The notes under the pieces were generated by a model. The model was given only the letters and a program-made list of their open reading frames with translations. It was not told the DNA's origin and ran no database searches. A stretch of DNA of 58,191 nucleotides from an uncultured Rubrobacteraceae bacterium (GTDB taxonomy: Bacteria > Actinomycetota > Rubrobacteria > Rubrobacterales > Rubrobacteraceae): the NCBI GenBank assembly GCA_902805975.1, contig CADCUT010000221.1, forward strand, positions 2,444 to 60,634. Reading direction: 5' to 3'. The position numbers were made by a program, and so were the translations under genes. This document shows, piece after piece, positions 9,093 to 18,091 of the stretch. Within the stretch, counting starts at the first letter, position 1, and the number at the start of each line of letters is the position of its first letter.

Positions 9093-10957
9093 GGGGTGAC
9101 CCTTCCGGAGCCGTCGGCGACGTCCGGGGGAACGTTGTAGTAACCGAGGGCGAAGCTCATCACGTCCTCGAAGGCCGGGGCCGAGGTCAACTCGCCCCAG
9201 TAGGTGGTCTGCGGCTCGTCGACGCTCACCAACATGACGAACTCGGGGTCCGTGGCGGGGGCGTACCCGACGAAGGAGGAGACGTACTCCGTGGTGTAGG
9301 TGCCGGTCTCGGGGTCCACTTTCTGGGAGGTGCCGGTCTTGCCGGCCACCGTGTAACCGGGAATCTGGGCCAGGTGGCCCGACCCTTCTGCGACGACGCC
9401 CTGCAACATCGTGCCTACTATATCCGAGGTCTCCTCGCTTATCACCCTGGGCCCCGGCGCCGGCTCCGTCTCGCGCTCGACGACGTGGGGCGTGACCCGC
9501 AGGCCACCGTTGGCGAGGGCGGCGTAACCCGCCACGAGCTGCAGCGGTGTTACCGTCAGGCCCTGACCGATGGGGATGTTCCCTATGGACGAGCCGCTCC
9601 AGTCCGCGTAGGCCGGCACCAGACCGGGGTCCTCACCCCACAGGTCCACCCCGCTTCGCTCCCCGAACCCGAAGCGCAAGATCGCATCGTGCAGCCCCTG
9701 CCCGCCGAGCGCCTGGGCGACCTGTATCGCCCCCACGTTGCTTGACTCGCGCAGCACGTCCGCCGGGGCCATAACCTTCGTCTCGTGCGGCCTCGAGTCG
9801 TGGATGACGCGGTCGGCGACGGCGATGCGGTCGGGGACGACGAAGGTGGACTCGGTCGTGACGGCCCCGGCCTCCAGCGCAGCGGCGACGGTGAACGCCT
9901 TGAAGGTGGACCCTGGCTCGTAGGGGTCCGTGATCACCCGGTCCCGCTGCGACTCAGGGGGAGCCTCCCCGAACTCGTTGTTGTCATAGCCGGGCGAGTT
10001 CGCGAGCGCCACGATCGCCCCGTCCTCGACGCGCATCATCAGGCCGACCGCGCTCTCTGCTTTGTGCTTCTCGACGGTCCGCCCGAGCGCGTCCTCCAAC
10101 TCTTGCTGGACGGCGGTATCCACGGTCAACCGGACGTCCTCCCCGGCCCCAAGCTCCTGGTCCCTCCTCGCCTCTACACCGCCGAACGTGTCGCCGAAAG
10201 GACCCTGGTATCCCGTCAACTGGCTCGCAAGGGCGCCCTCGGGGTAGACCCGTGAGGTGTCAGGAGCGGTTGTTATGCCCGCGATGCCGAGGTCTTCGAT
10301 CCGGGCTGCGGCATCGGGCGGCACGTCGGAGGCTACCTCGCTATAACCGGACGCTTCTCCGGAAGCGTCCGTGGCCGAGATCGCGGCCAGTATCTCTTTC
10401 TCCTTGAGGCCCACGGCGGGACCCAGGATCTCTCCCAACGAGCGGGCGGCAGCTTCGGGGTGTTCGATAAGGTAAGGGGTGGCGACGATCCTGGCGGTCT
10501 CCAGGCTCTTGGCGAGCTCGCGGCCATCCGCGCTGATGATGCTGCCGCGCGCCGCCCCCGTCGCGGCGACCTGCTCGACCCCCAGTTCGGAGGCGAACGC
10601 GCCGTACCGGTCGGCGTCGCTAAAGCCTATCTGGACCGCGCGCCCACCGAGGAGCAGGCCGATCACGAGGAACAGGGCCGCCACGATGCGCAACCGTCCG
10701 TAGCCGACGGGCGGGCCCGGCGGGGTTGCAGGCCCCCCGGCTCGGCCCCGGCGGCCGTTACCACGGGTTCGGGCGAGGCGGTGGTCCGAGATGGACACGA
10801 CCCTCGATCCACCGGTCCGCGCCCTCTTTCTCGATTTCCGGGGCGAGTTTTTCGGGGTGGCGGCCCTGGCATTAGCGCCCCGGCCACGCGCCCGATCAGT
10901 GCTGCCCCCCTCCTTCCTCCGCTCCCGCATGTGTGGTCCCATCCTCCCGTTCTCCAC
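9089..10957 (-). CDS. ftsI: Penicillin-binding protein (FtsI/PBP3-type transpeptidase)
   Basis: RGSIISADGRELA, EPGSTFKAFT, VAGKTGTSQKV; position in dcw. Exact start uncertain. Confidence 0.9.
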   Translation of the reverse strand: MENGRMGPHMRERRKEGGSTDRARGRGANARAATPKNSPRKSRKRARTGGSRVVSISDHRLARTRGNGRRGRAGGPATPPGPPVGYGRLRIVAALFLVIGLLLGGRAVQIGFSDADRYGAFASELGVEQVAATGAARGSIISADGRELAKSLETARIVATPYLIEHPEAAARSLGEILGPAVGLKEKEILAAISATDASGEASGYSEVASDVPPDAAARIEDLGIAGITTAPDTSRVYPEGALASQLTGYQGPFGDTFGGVEARRDQELGAGEDVRLTVDTAVQQELEDALGRTVEKHKAESAVGLMMRVEDGAIVALANSPGYDNNEFGEAPPESQRDRVITDPYEPGSTFKAFTVAAALEAGAVTTESTFVVPDRIAVADRVIHDSRPHETKVMAPADVLRESSNVGAIQVAQALGGQGLHDAILRFGFGERSGVDLWGEDPGLVPAYADWSGSSIGNIPIGQGLTVTPLQLVAGYAALANGGLRVTPHVVERETEPAPGPRVISEETSDIVGTMLQGVVAEGSGHLAQIPGYTVAGKTGTSQKVDPETGTYTTEYVSSFVGYAPATDPEFVMLVSVDEPQTTYWGELTSAPAFEDVMSFALGYYNVPPDVADGSGRVTP

Positions 10958-11330
10958 CCTTGATGACTTCCAGGTCCGCGCTACCCGCGTCCCGCATGCC
11001 CAGCTTCTCGCGGGCTAGCGGCCGGACTCTGTCCGCCGCCGACAACTTGGCGACATCGACCTCGAGCCGCTCCCCTTGGGCCCTGGTCGCATCGAGTTCG
11101 TTTTGCAGTCCCTGCGTCCGGCTCTCCAGGCCGGCAGAGACCGTGTGCAGGTATACGCTCCCGAGCATCAGCAACACGGGGACGATGACCAGGATCGCAA
11201 ACCGCCGTTTGCGGCCCCGCATCTTGCGTCGCTCGCTCCCTGACCTCTTGTTGCCCGGGGCGCGTTCCCAAACGGGCCACGCGGGCTCGGTGGGCAGCGT
11301 CGAGCGGTACCGGCGCTGGGGCGCGGCCAT
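10896..11330 (-). CDS. FtsL-like single-pass coiled-coil protein
   Basis: Short protein, one TM (FAILVIVPVLLMLGSVYLHTV) then coiled coil and VRPLAREKLGMRDAG; located between rsmH and ftsI. Confidence 0.7.
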   Translation of the reverse strand: MAAPQRRYRSTLPTEPAWPVWERAPGNKRSGSERRKMRGRKRRFAILVIVPVLLMLGSVYLHTVSAGLESRTQGLQNELDATRAQGERLEVDVAKLSAADRVRPLAREKLGMRDAGSADLEVIKGGEREDGTTHAGAEEGGGQH

Positions 11331-12262
11331 CAGGCGTCCCCCGAAGGTTCCGCGGTCCGGGTCGCAGAGCGCAGCCTGGCGGAGGCGCTGCGCGGGTTCT
11401 CCCTGACCTCATCCTCGGACGGCCGGAGAACCGCGCCCCGGCGGAAGATCGGGCTCGCCCCGCAGACGCATACGGGCAACTCGGGGGGGCAGACGCAACG
11501 TCCCTCCCGCTCGGAGACGAAGCGCTTGACCAGCCGGTCCTCCCCGGAATGGAACGTGATGGCGACGAGACGCCCGCCCGGCACGAGCAGATGCTCCGTG
11601 GCCTCGAGCGCCCGCCGCACACTGCCCAGCTCGTCGTTGACCCTGACCCGCACGGCCTGGAAGATCCTCTTCGCCGGGTTCCCTCCCCGCTCCCTCCAGC
11701 CAACGGCAGCCCGTACCGCGTCGTGGAGTTCCGTGGTGGTAGAGAGCGGCCTGCGGCGCACGACCTCGCGCGCGACCCTGCGGGCCTCCCCCCGCGGCAC
11801 GTCTCCGTACTGAACCAGCGTGCCGATAAGGTCTGCCACCTCGACCTCGTTCAGGTACTCGGCGGCCGAGATCCCGCTTGCGGGGTCCATCCTCATGTCG
11901 AGCGGCCCCTCGGTCACGTATGAGAACCCGCGCCCGGGGTCGTCGATCTGGAAGCTAGAGAGGCCGAGGTCGAAGAGCACCGCGTCCGCCCGCTCCCCCC
12001 TATCAACCATCTCCCACAAAACCTCGTCAAAGGGCCCGGCGACGAAATTGAAGCGCTCGTCCGACAGCAGGTCCCGCGCCCGGCCTGCAGCCTGCGGGTC
12101 CCTGTCCACCCCGACGACGGTCCCGCCGGGTCCCATCTCGTCTAACACCCGCCGCGCATGACCGCCGCCGCCGAAGGTGGCGTCCACGACGATCGCATCC
12201 TCCTGAACCTGGAGGGCCGACACCGCTTCTTCCAAAAGGACTGGCCTGTGACTGGCGGCCAT
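11330..12262 (-). CDS. rsmH: 16S rRNA (cytosine1402-N4)-methyltransferase
   Basis: MAASHRPVLLEEAV, VDATFGGGGHARRVLDEMG, FDLGLSSFQIDDPGRGFSY; ATGA overlap with mraZ. Confidence 0.95.
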   Translation of the reverse strand: MAASHRPVLLEEAVSALQVQEDAIVVDATFGGGGHARRVLDEMGPGGTVVGVDRDPQAAGRARDLLSDERFNFVAGPFDEVLWEMVDRGERADAVLFDLGLSSFQIDDPGRGFSYVTEGPLDMRMDPASGISAAEYLNEVEVADLIGTLVQYGDVPRGEARRVAREVVRRRPLSTTTELHDAVRAAVGWRERGGNPAKRIFQAVRVRVNDELGSVRRALEATEHLLVPGGRLVAITFHSGEDRLVKRFVSEREGRCVCPPELPVCVCGASPIFRRGAVLRPSEDEVRENPRSASARLRSATRTAEPSGDA

Positions 12263-12702
12263 CACCCTCCGAGCTCCCTGCCGGCGAACTCCTCGACGAT
12301 CTCTGAGAAGGAGTCGTCGGCGCCGGCGACGTAGCGATCCCACTCGGCGGTGTCCCAGATCTCGAGCCTGTCGTCCACCCCGGTGACGGTAACGTCCCGC
12401 CGCAGGCCGGCGTACCCGGCGAGTTTGGTCGGGATCAAAACCCTACCCTGCCGATCCAGCGTCGCCTCGAAGGCCATCGAGAAGAACATGCGGGAGAGCT
12501 GGCGTCCCCGCGAGGTGAGGTCCGCGTTGGCCTTGATGTTGGCCTTGAACGTCGCCCACTCCTCGGGCGGGAACGCGAAGAGACAACGATCCACCCCCTT
12601 GGTGACGACGATCCCACCCTCGAAGTACGGGCGAAGGCGAGACGGAAGGGTCAGACGCCCCTTCTCATCCAGCGTGTGCTCGTACTCGCCTAAAAGGGCC
12701 AG
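12262..12702 (-). CDS. mraZ: MraZ, apparently CTG-initiated
   Basis: ORF track starts at ATG 12594, but the same frame extends to CTG 12702 (in-frame TAG at 12706-12708), giving (M)ALLGEYEHTLDEKGRLTLPSRLRPYFEGGIVVTKGVDRCLF..., the family N-terminus; GGGAGG SD 7 nt upstream. Confidence 0.88.
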   Translation of the reverse strand: MALLGEYEHTLDEKGRLTLPSRLRPYFEGGIVVTKGVDRCLFAFPPEEWATFKANIKANADLTSRGRQLSRMFFSMAFEATLDRQGRVLIPTKLAGYAGLRRDVTVTGVDDRLEIWDTAEWDRYVAGADDSFSEIVEEFAGRELGG

Positions 12703-12711
12703 GGTCTAGCC

Positions 12712-12736
12712 TCCCACTACGCTCCACTTTGACCCA
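12712..12736 (-). promoter_or_regulatory. Candidate MraZ operator: three TGGGN-like boxes at 10-bp period
   Basis: Minus strand TGGGT-CAAAG-TGGAG-CGTAG-TGGGA (boxes starting 12736, 12726, 12716), directly upstream of mraZ and overlapping its SD. Confidence 0.65.
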
Positions 12737-12747
12737 CAACTCGCGAA

Positions 12748-12776
12748 ATTCTTGCATATGGGGCAAAAATAAGCAA
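12748..12776 (-). promoter_or_regulatory. Possible mraZ/dcw promoter
   Basis: TTGCTT-N17-AAGAAT on minus strand, just upstream of the boxes; weak -10 match. Confidence 0.3.
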
Positions 12777-13035
12777 CGTAGGCACCGCCAGAGGGTCGGA
12801 ATCGCACCCCAGAGACCCCCAAAAAGCTCTTAGACCCACCCCCCAAGGGGTATGGACCCCCTTTAAAAACAGTTGGTTAAGGGCTTCTAGCTGGTGAGGA
12901 GCGGGCGGGGGAGCAGATATTAGTGGGGTGACATATGGGCGCAGTTGGACGATGGCACGCAACATGTTGGGGGTTTCGGAAACAGTGGTTGGTCGTGGGG
13001 GGTAATTCGTGTAGGGCCGCGGAGATCGGGGGTTT

Positions 13036-13112
13036 TGGTGGGCCCACCAGGACTCGAACCTGGGACCGTCCGATTATGAGTCGGATGCTCTAACCAACTG
13101 AGCTATGGGCCC
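13036..13112 (-). tRNA. tRNA with CAT anticodon (Ile2 or elongator Met), CCA encoded
   Basis: GGGCCCATAGCTCAGTTGGTTAGAGCATCCGACTCATAATCGGACGGTCCCAGGTTCGAGTCCTGGTGGGCCCACCA folds as cloverleaf. Confidence 0.95.
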
Positions 13113-13142
13113 GTGGCGGTGTAACCTCGGAACACTGTCCGG

Positions 13143-13215
13143 CTCCCCCGGCTGGACTCGAACCAGCAACCCTTCGATTAACAGTCGAATGCTCTGCCAA
13201 TTGAGCTACAGGGGA
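13143..13215 (-). tRNA. tRNA-Asn(GTT)
   Basis: TCCCCTGTAGCTCAATTGGCAGAGCATTCGACTGTTAATCGAAGGGTTGCTGGTTCGAGTCCAGCCGGGGGAG; CCA not encoded. Confidence 0.95.
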
Positions 13216-13257
13216 AAGGTTACAGCAGGTGGATTATACGGGGCGACGCTGGCGGCT

Positions 13258-15120
13258 TCAAGGCGTCGAGGAGACGGCGCGGAGGGCCCCTTCGAGGGAC
13301 CTTATCTCTCTGCCAAGCGCCTCTTTCTCGTCGTAATCTTCAACCTCTCGCTGGCTACGGCGGCGGCTGAGGATGACGAGGCGTAACCAGAGCTCACGGA
13401 TGGAGCTCTTGGAAGGGTAGAGGTCGTCCCGACGTATCCTCGTCGCTTCGGCGTCGATGACCATGAGGAGATCCATCAGGGGGCGGGCCCGCTCGTCGGA
13501 GAATACGGCGCTCATGTTCGCCCCCGCGTGCTCTTTGAGCACGGCGAAGACCCGAGCCTGGTCCTCGTCGCCGAAATCCTCGGGCAACAGCATCAGGGGC
13601 TCGGAGAGGCCGGGCACCCGAACCCCCTGTCGCAGAGGCTCAGCGCTGTATTCGGGACGGGCGAGGATCGCCGCCAGCGTCTCGCGCCCGGCCTCTTGCA
13701 GCGGGTTGCCATAATTGGGTGAGCGATTCGAGCTCCTGGCAGAGCGCCTCTGCGCGCGGGCCGGCGTCTCGGCGGATGCTCGGCTCCGCTTCACCTGCAG
13801 CACCTCCTCGCTCACGCCAAGGGTCTCGGCGGCAAGACGGACGGCCTCTCCGTAGAAGACGGGGTCGTCGATCCGCTTGATGAGGTTCCTGATCTCCGGC
13901 AACGTTCGGGACCTTTCGGTGGCGTCGGCGCCCCGCGCCCACTCCGCCTTGCGACGAAAGATGTACTCGAGGAGGGGCATCGCCTGCGACTTGAGCATGG
14001 ACCTGAACTCCTCCGCGGGGTGTTCCAGCAGCCAGTCCGCCGGGTCCGCCGAGAGGCGCAGTACACGCAGGTCCAGCTTCAGCCTCGTCGCCTCGACCGC
14101 CGCGTCGGCATCGTCTGTGGCCTTCGTTCCCTCCAACTCCTGCACGGTCGCATCGGCCCGCTCCAGCGCCCTCTCCCCCGCGGCATCCGGGTCGAAGAGC
14201 ATGTAGATCCTGTCCACATAGCCGCTCAGGGTCTTGAGGTGGCTCGGCGTCGTCGCGGTCCCGAGGGTCGCCACGGCGTTCTTTATCCCTGATTGGTAGA
14301 GCATCAAGACGTCCGTGTAGCCCTCGACTATGAGGGCCGCCCGCTCCCTGCTTACCGCCTGCGCGACCTGCGGGAAACCGTAGAGGAGGTCGCGCTTGTT
14401 GAAGATCTCCGTCTCCGGGGAGTTGAGGTACTTCGGCTGGGCGTCACCCATAGCCCGCGCGCCAAACCCGACGATCCTGCCCCGACGGTCGGAGATGGGG
14501 AACGTGATCCTACCCCCAAACCTCTCCCCTCCCCGCGAGGACAACAACCCCGCAGCTTCCAGACTCGACCTCTCGATGCCGAGCTTCTTCACCGCCTGAA
14601 AGAACCCGGAACCCCCGCGCAGGGCATACCCCAAACGGAATTCTTCTATAGTAGAACGCTGCAGTCCGCGGCCTTCGAGGTACTCGCGGGCCGCCCGCGC
14701 TTCGGGGCTTGAAGACTTCAAGAGGTACTTGTGGTAGTAGATGGCGGCAGCGGCGAGGGCCCTGTAGATCGCGCGCCGCCGGCCGGCGCGTTTCTTCGCG
14801 GCTTCGGCGTCTCCCCCGCCCTCGAACTCCAGCTCGACGCCGGAGCGTTCGGCGAGATAAGAGACGGCTTCGGCGAAGTCCAGGGACTTGAGGTCCATCA
14901 AGAGCTTGATGGCGTCGCCGCCGCGCTGGCAGCCGAAGCAGTAATAGAAGCCCCTGTCCGGGGAGACGCTGAAAGAGGGGGTCTTTTCCTGGTGGTCGGG
15001 GTACGGGCAGAGGCCGGAGAAGCGGGTGCCCTGGCGGCGCAGGGCGGTGAACTCGGAGGTAACCTCGACGATGTTCGCGGCCTCGCGCACGTCCTCGATG
15101 CTGCGCTGCGAGATCCTCAA
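13258..15120 (-). CDS. dnaG: DNA primase
   Basis: CPYPDHQEKTPSFSVSPDRGFYYCFGCQRGGD zinc finger; VEGYTDVLMLYQSG toprim. Confidence 0.95.
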   Translation of the reverse strand: MRISQRSIEDVREAANIVEVTSEFTALRRQGTRFSGLCPYPDHQEKTPSFSVSPDRGFYYCFGCQRGGDAIKLLMDLKSLDFAEAVSYLAERSGVELEFEGGGDAEAAKKRAGRRRAIYRALAAAAIYYHKYLLKSSSPEARAAREYLEGRGLQRSTIEEFRLGYALRGGSGFFQAVKKLGIERSSLEAAGLLSSRGGERFGGRITFPISDRRGRIVGFGARAMGDAQPKYLNSPETEIFNKRDLLYGFPQVAQAVSRERAALIVEGYTDVLMLYQSGIKNAVATLGTATTPSHLKTLSGYVDRIYMLFDPDAAGERALERADATVQELEGTKATDDADAAVEATRLKLDLRVLRLSADPADWLLEHPAEEFRSMLKSQAMPLLEYIFRRKAEWARGADATERSRTLPEIRNLIKRIDDPVFYGEAVRLAAETLGVSEEVLQVKRSRASAETPARAQRRSARSSNRSPNYGNPLQEAGRETLAAILARPEYSAEPLRQGVRVPGLSEPLMLLPEDFGDEDQARVFAVLKEHAGANMSAVFSDERARPLMDLLMVIDAEATRIRRDDLYPSKSSIRELWLRLVILSRRRSQREVEDYDEKEALGREIRSLEGALRAVSSTP

Positions 15121-15141
15121 CCCCGCGCCCCCGTTATACCG

Positions 15142-18021
15142 ATGTATAGATATTTGCGTTTCATCTCCGACCCCATGGGTCGTAATGTTACTCTACCGAC
15201 CGTGAGTATCCGTCAGAGATCAGATGGGGTGCCCAGGGCCGGGTATGCGGACCTCCCGCCGGGGGTCGGCTTCGAGCCCAAAGACGAGCCCTTGAGGCGG
15301 GACATCAACCTGCTCGGGCGCGTGTTGGGCCAGGTGTTGATCGAGCAGGAGGGAAGGCGCCTCTTTGACGCCGAGGAGGAGATACGCCTGCTGTGCAAGC
15401 GGCTGCGCTTCGGCTATGACCCCGAGCTCGACGGCAGGCTGCGGAACCTGATCGACGGCCTCGACCCCGACGACCTGAACCGGATCGTGCGTGCCTTCTC
15501 CGTGTACTTCCAGCTCGTCAACATCGCGGAGCGCTACCACCGGGTCCGTCGCAGCCGCCAGTACGAGGCCTCGCCCGACAGCCCGCCGCAGAGGGCGTCG
15601 GTGGCGAGCGCGCTCTCGCGCCTCAAGGACGAGGGTGTGGTCGCGCGGGACCTGCAGCACGTGCTCGACGGCATGAACGTCGGGCTCGTCCTCACGGCCC
15701 ATCCGACAGAAGCCATGCGCAGGAGCGTCCGGCGCAAGCACGAGCGCATCGGCGAGATTCTGGCCGGTCTGGAGTCACCCTCGCTCACCCAGAAAGAGCG
15801 GCGCCGGATCGAGGAGGACCTCGCCGAGGAGATCACCGTCCTCTGGCAGACGGACGAGCTGAGGGTCAGGCGGCCGGAGGTAACCCAGGAGATCGAGCGG
15901 ACCCTGCTCTTCTTCGAGCACCCGCTCATCTCCGCGACGCTCGAGGCGTACAGGGAGTTCGAGGACGAGCTCGCGACGCAATTTCCGGAAGATACCCCCC
16001 GGCTCGGGCGGGTGCTGGAGTTCGGCTCGTGGGTCGGCGGAGACCAGGACGGCAACCCGTTCGTCGAGCCGCCCATGATCAACACGGCGCTCAGCCTGCA
16101 CCGGCGCCTGATCGTCGAGCGCCACCTCCACTCGGTCTCGGGTCTCGTGAACCACATGAGCCAGTCGCAGAGGCTTACGGGCGTCTCGGAGGAACTCAGG
16201 GGGACAATCGAGGTCTACGAGGGGCGAATGCCGGAAGTGGTTGAGCGTTACCGGGCCGGCGACCCGAACGAGCTGTACCGCAAGATGCTGCTCTTCGTGG
16301 CCGAACGCCTGCGTCGCACGCTCGAAGACCCAGGGGCCAACGAAGCCTACGCCGGCGCCACGGAGTTTCTGGATGACCTGTCGGTCGTGCGGGAGAGCCT
16401 GCTGCGCCACGGGGGGGAGCGGGCGGCAGAGGGGGGCCTGAGGGACCTGATCCGGCAGGTCGAGATCTTCGGGTTCCACCTGGCGAAGCTCGACGTCCGT
16501 CAGGAGAGCGCGACGGTGGTCCGGGCGACGGCGGCCGTGGTCGCCCGTGCCACGGGCAAAGACCTCCTCGAGATGGACGAACACGAACGCGCCGCGCTCC
16601 TACGCCGGCTTCTCACCGACCCGGACCCGCTCGTAGCCACTCCCGAAGACCTCTCCGAGGAGTCCGCGAAGGTACTGGATACCTTCGGGCGCATACAGGC
16701 TGTCAGGGGTGAGTTCTCTGAGATGCCGGTCGAGACGTTTGTTCTGAGCATGGCCCACCACGCGAGCGACGTGCTCTGCGTGCAGTTGCTGGCCAAGCGG
16801 GCGGGCCTGCTCCAGGTCGATGCCGACGGCCATTGCTCGGCCAACCATCTGCGGGTCTCGCCGCTCTTCGAGACGGTGAACGACCTCGGGCGGGCCCCCG
16901 AGGTCTTGCGGCTGCTGCTGGATGATTCCTTCTACAGATCGTCACTGTCCCATGGGGGCGATCTGCAGGAGATCATGCTCGGCTACAGCGACTCCGGCAA
17001 GGACGCCGGATACGTCACGAGCAACTGGACCCTCTACGAAGTGCAGGGCCAACTCGCGTCCGTAGCCAAAGACCACGGCGTACGGTTGAGGCTCTTTCAC
17101 GGCCGCGGGGGGAGCGCTGGGCGGGGCGGTGGACCGAGCTACAGGGCGATCATGGCCCAGCCCGCCGGCACGCTCGACGGCAACATCAGGATCACGGAGC
17201 AGGGGGAGGTGATCTCCTTCAAGTACAGCATGCGCGGCCTCGCCCGCCGCAACCTGGACACGGTGCTGGCCGCGGTCCTGGAGGCGACCGCCGACACGTC
17301 CCCCCCCGCCCCAGAACCCCGCTGGACGGACGCGATGGAGGAGCTCTCCACGATCGCCAGGGAGGCGTACCGCTCGCTGGTCTACGAGGACGAGGACTTC
17401 CTCCCCTTCTTCTCCGAGGCCTCCCCCATCGGCGAGCTGTCGTCGCTGAACATGGGCAGCCGTCCCGCCCGCCGGGTGCAGAACCCTGAGGTGGAGAGCC
17501 TCCGGGCGATCCCGTGGGTCTTCGCCTGGACGCAGAACCGGTTCCTCCTGCCCTCCTGGTACGGCTCCGGCACGGCGCTCGGCTCGTTCGCGGGCGACGG
17601 GGGAAAGCTCGAAACCCTGCGCGAGATGTACCGCGGATGGCCGTTCTTCCGGACGCTTTTGGACTTCATGCAGATGACCCTCGCCAAGAGCGACCTCCGC
17701 ATAGCCTGGTCCTACGCGTCCCTCGTCTCGGACGAAGGCGTCAGGGACCGGATGTGGGCCAGGATCTCCGCGGAGCACGCCGCCTGCCTCGAAGCCCTCC
17801 TCCTTATCACGGGCTCGGAGAGCCTTCTCGACGACACCCCTGTCCTGCAGCGCTCGATCCGACTCAGAAACCCCTACGTGGACCCGCTCTCCTACGTCCA
17901 GGTCAGCCTCCTGCGCCGGCTCAGAGCACTCCCCGAAGAGTCCCCGGAACGAGAAGGCGTCCTCAAGACGCTACTGCTTACCGTCTCGGGGATCTCCTCT
18001 GGACTCCTGAACACGGGATAA
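15142..18021 (+). CDS. ppc: Phosphoenolpyruvate carboxylase
   Basis: LTAHPTEAMRRSV, VGGDQDGNPFV, GYSDSGKDAGY, FHGRGGSAGRGGGP, QNPEVESLRAIPWVFAWTQNR. ORF track start 14731 runs antisense into dnaG; start is 15142 or 15175. Confidence 0.95.
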   Translation: MYRYLRFISDPMGRNVTLPTVSIRQRSDGVPRAGYADLPPGVGFEPKDEPLRRDINLLGRVLGQVLIEQEGRRLFDAEEEIRLLCKRLRFGYDPELDGRLRNLIDGLDPDDLNRIVRAFSVYFQLVNIAERYHRVRRSRQYEASPDSPPQRASVASALSRLKDEGVVARDLQHVLDGMNVGLVLTAHPTEAMRRSVRRKHERIGEILAGLESPSLTQKERRRIEEDLAEEITVLWQTDELRVRRPEVTQEIERTLLFFEHPLISATLEAYREFEDELATQFPEDTPRLGRVLEFGSWVGGDQDGNPFVEPPMINTALSLHRRLIVERHLHSVSGLVNHMSQSQRLTGVSEELRGTIEVYEGRMPEVVERYRAGDPNELYRKMLLFVAERLRRTLEDPGANEAYAGATEFLDDLSVVRESLLRHGGERAAEGGLRDLIRQVEIFGFHLAKLDVRQESATVVRATAAVVARATGKDLLEMDEHERAALLRRLLTDPDPLVATPEDLSEESAKVLDTFGRIQAVRGEFSEMPVETFVLSMAHHASDVLCVQLLAKRAGLLQVDADGHCSANHLRVSPLFETVNDLGRAPEVLRLLLDDSFYRSSLSHGGDLQEIMLGYSDSGKDAGYVTSNWTLYEVQGQLASVAKDHGVRLRLFHGRGGSAGRGGGPSYRAIMAQPAGTLDGNIRITEQGEVISFKYSMRGLARRNLDTVLAAVLEATADTSPPAPEPRWTDAMEELSTIAREAYRSLVYEDEDFLPFFSEASPIGELSSLNMGSRPARRVQNPEVESLRAIPWVFAWTQNRFLLPSWYGSGTALGSFAGDGGKLETLREMYRGWPFFRTLLDFMQMTLAKSDLRIAWSYASLVSDEGVRDRMWARISAEHAACLEALLLITGSESLLDDTPVLQRSIRLRNPYVDPLSYVQVSLLRRLRALPEESPEREGVLKTLLLTVSGISSGLLNTG

Positions 18022-18061
18022 GCGTCTGCTGGATCTGCCGCGCTGCTCATCGATCCAACGC
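18022..18061. terminator. Possible bidirectional hairpin between convergent ppc and dgt
   Basis: GCGT..TGGATC ... GATCCAACGC imperfect inverted repeat; no clear U-tract. Confidence 0.25.
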
Positions 18062-18091
18062 AGCCCGCATCTCACGACCTCGGGCGGCGCT

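Noticed and set aside
12780-12880. G-quadruplex in mraZ upstream region (minus strand G-runs)
   Set aside because: Runs separated by long irregular loops; too weak without experimental or conservation evidence.
12717-12965. 82-aa minus ORF upstream of mraZ
   Set aside because: Covers the promoter/operator region, no homology features, AT-richer noncoding composition.
14731-15141. 5' extension of the ppc ORF
   Set aside because: Overlaps dnaG antisense; PPC homology starts at about 15142-15240.
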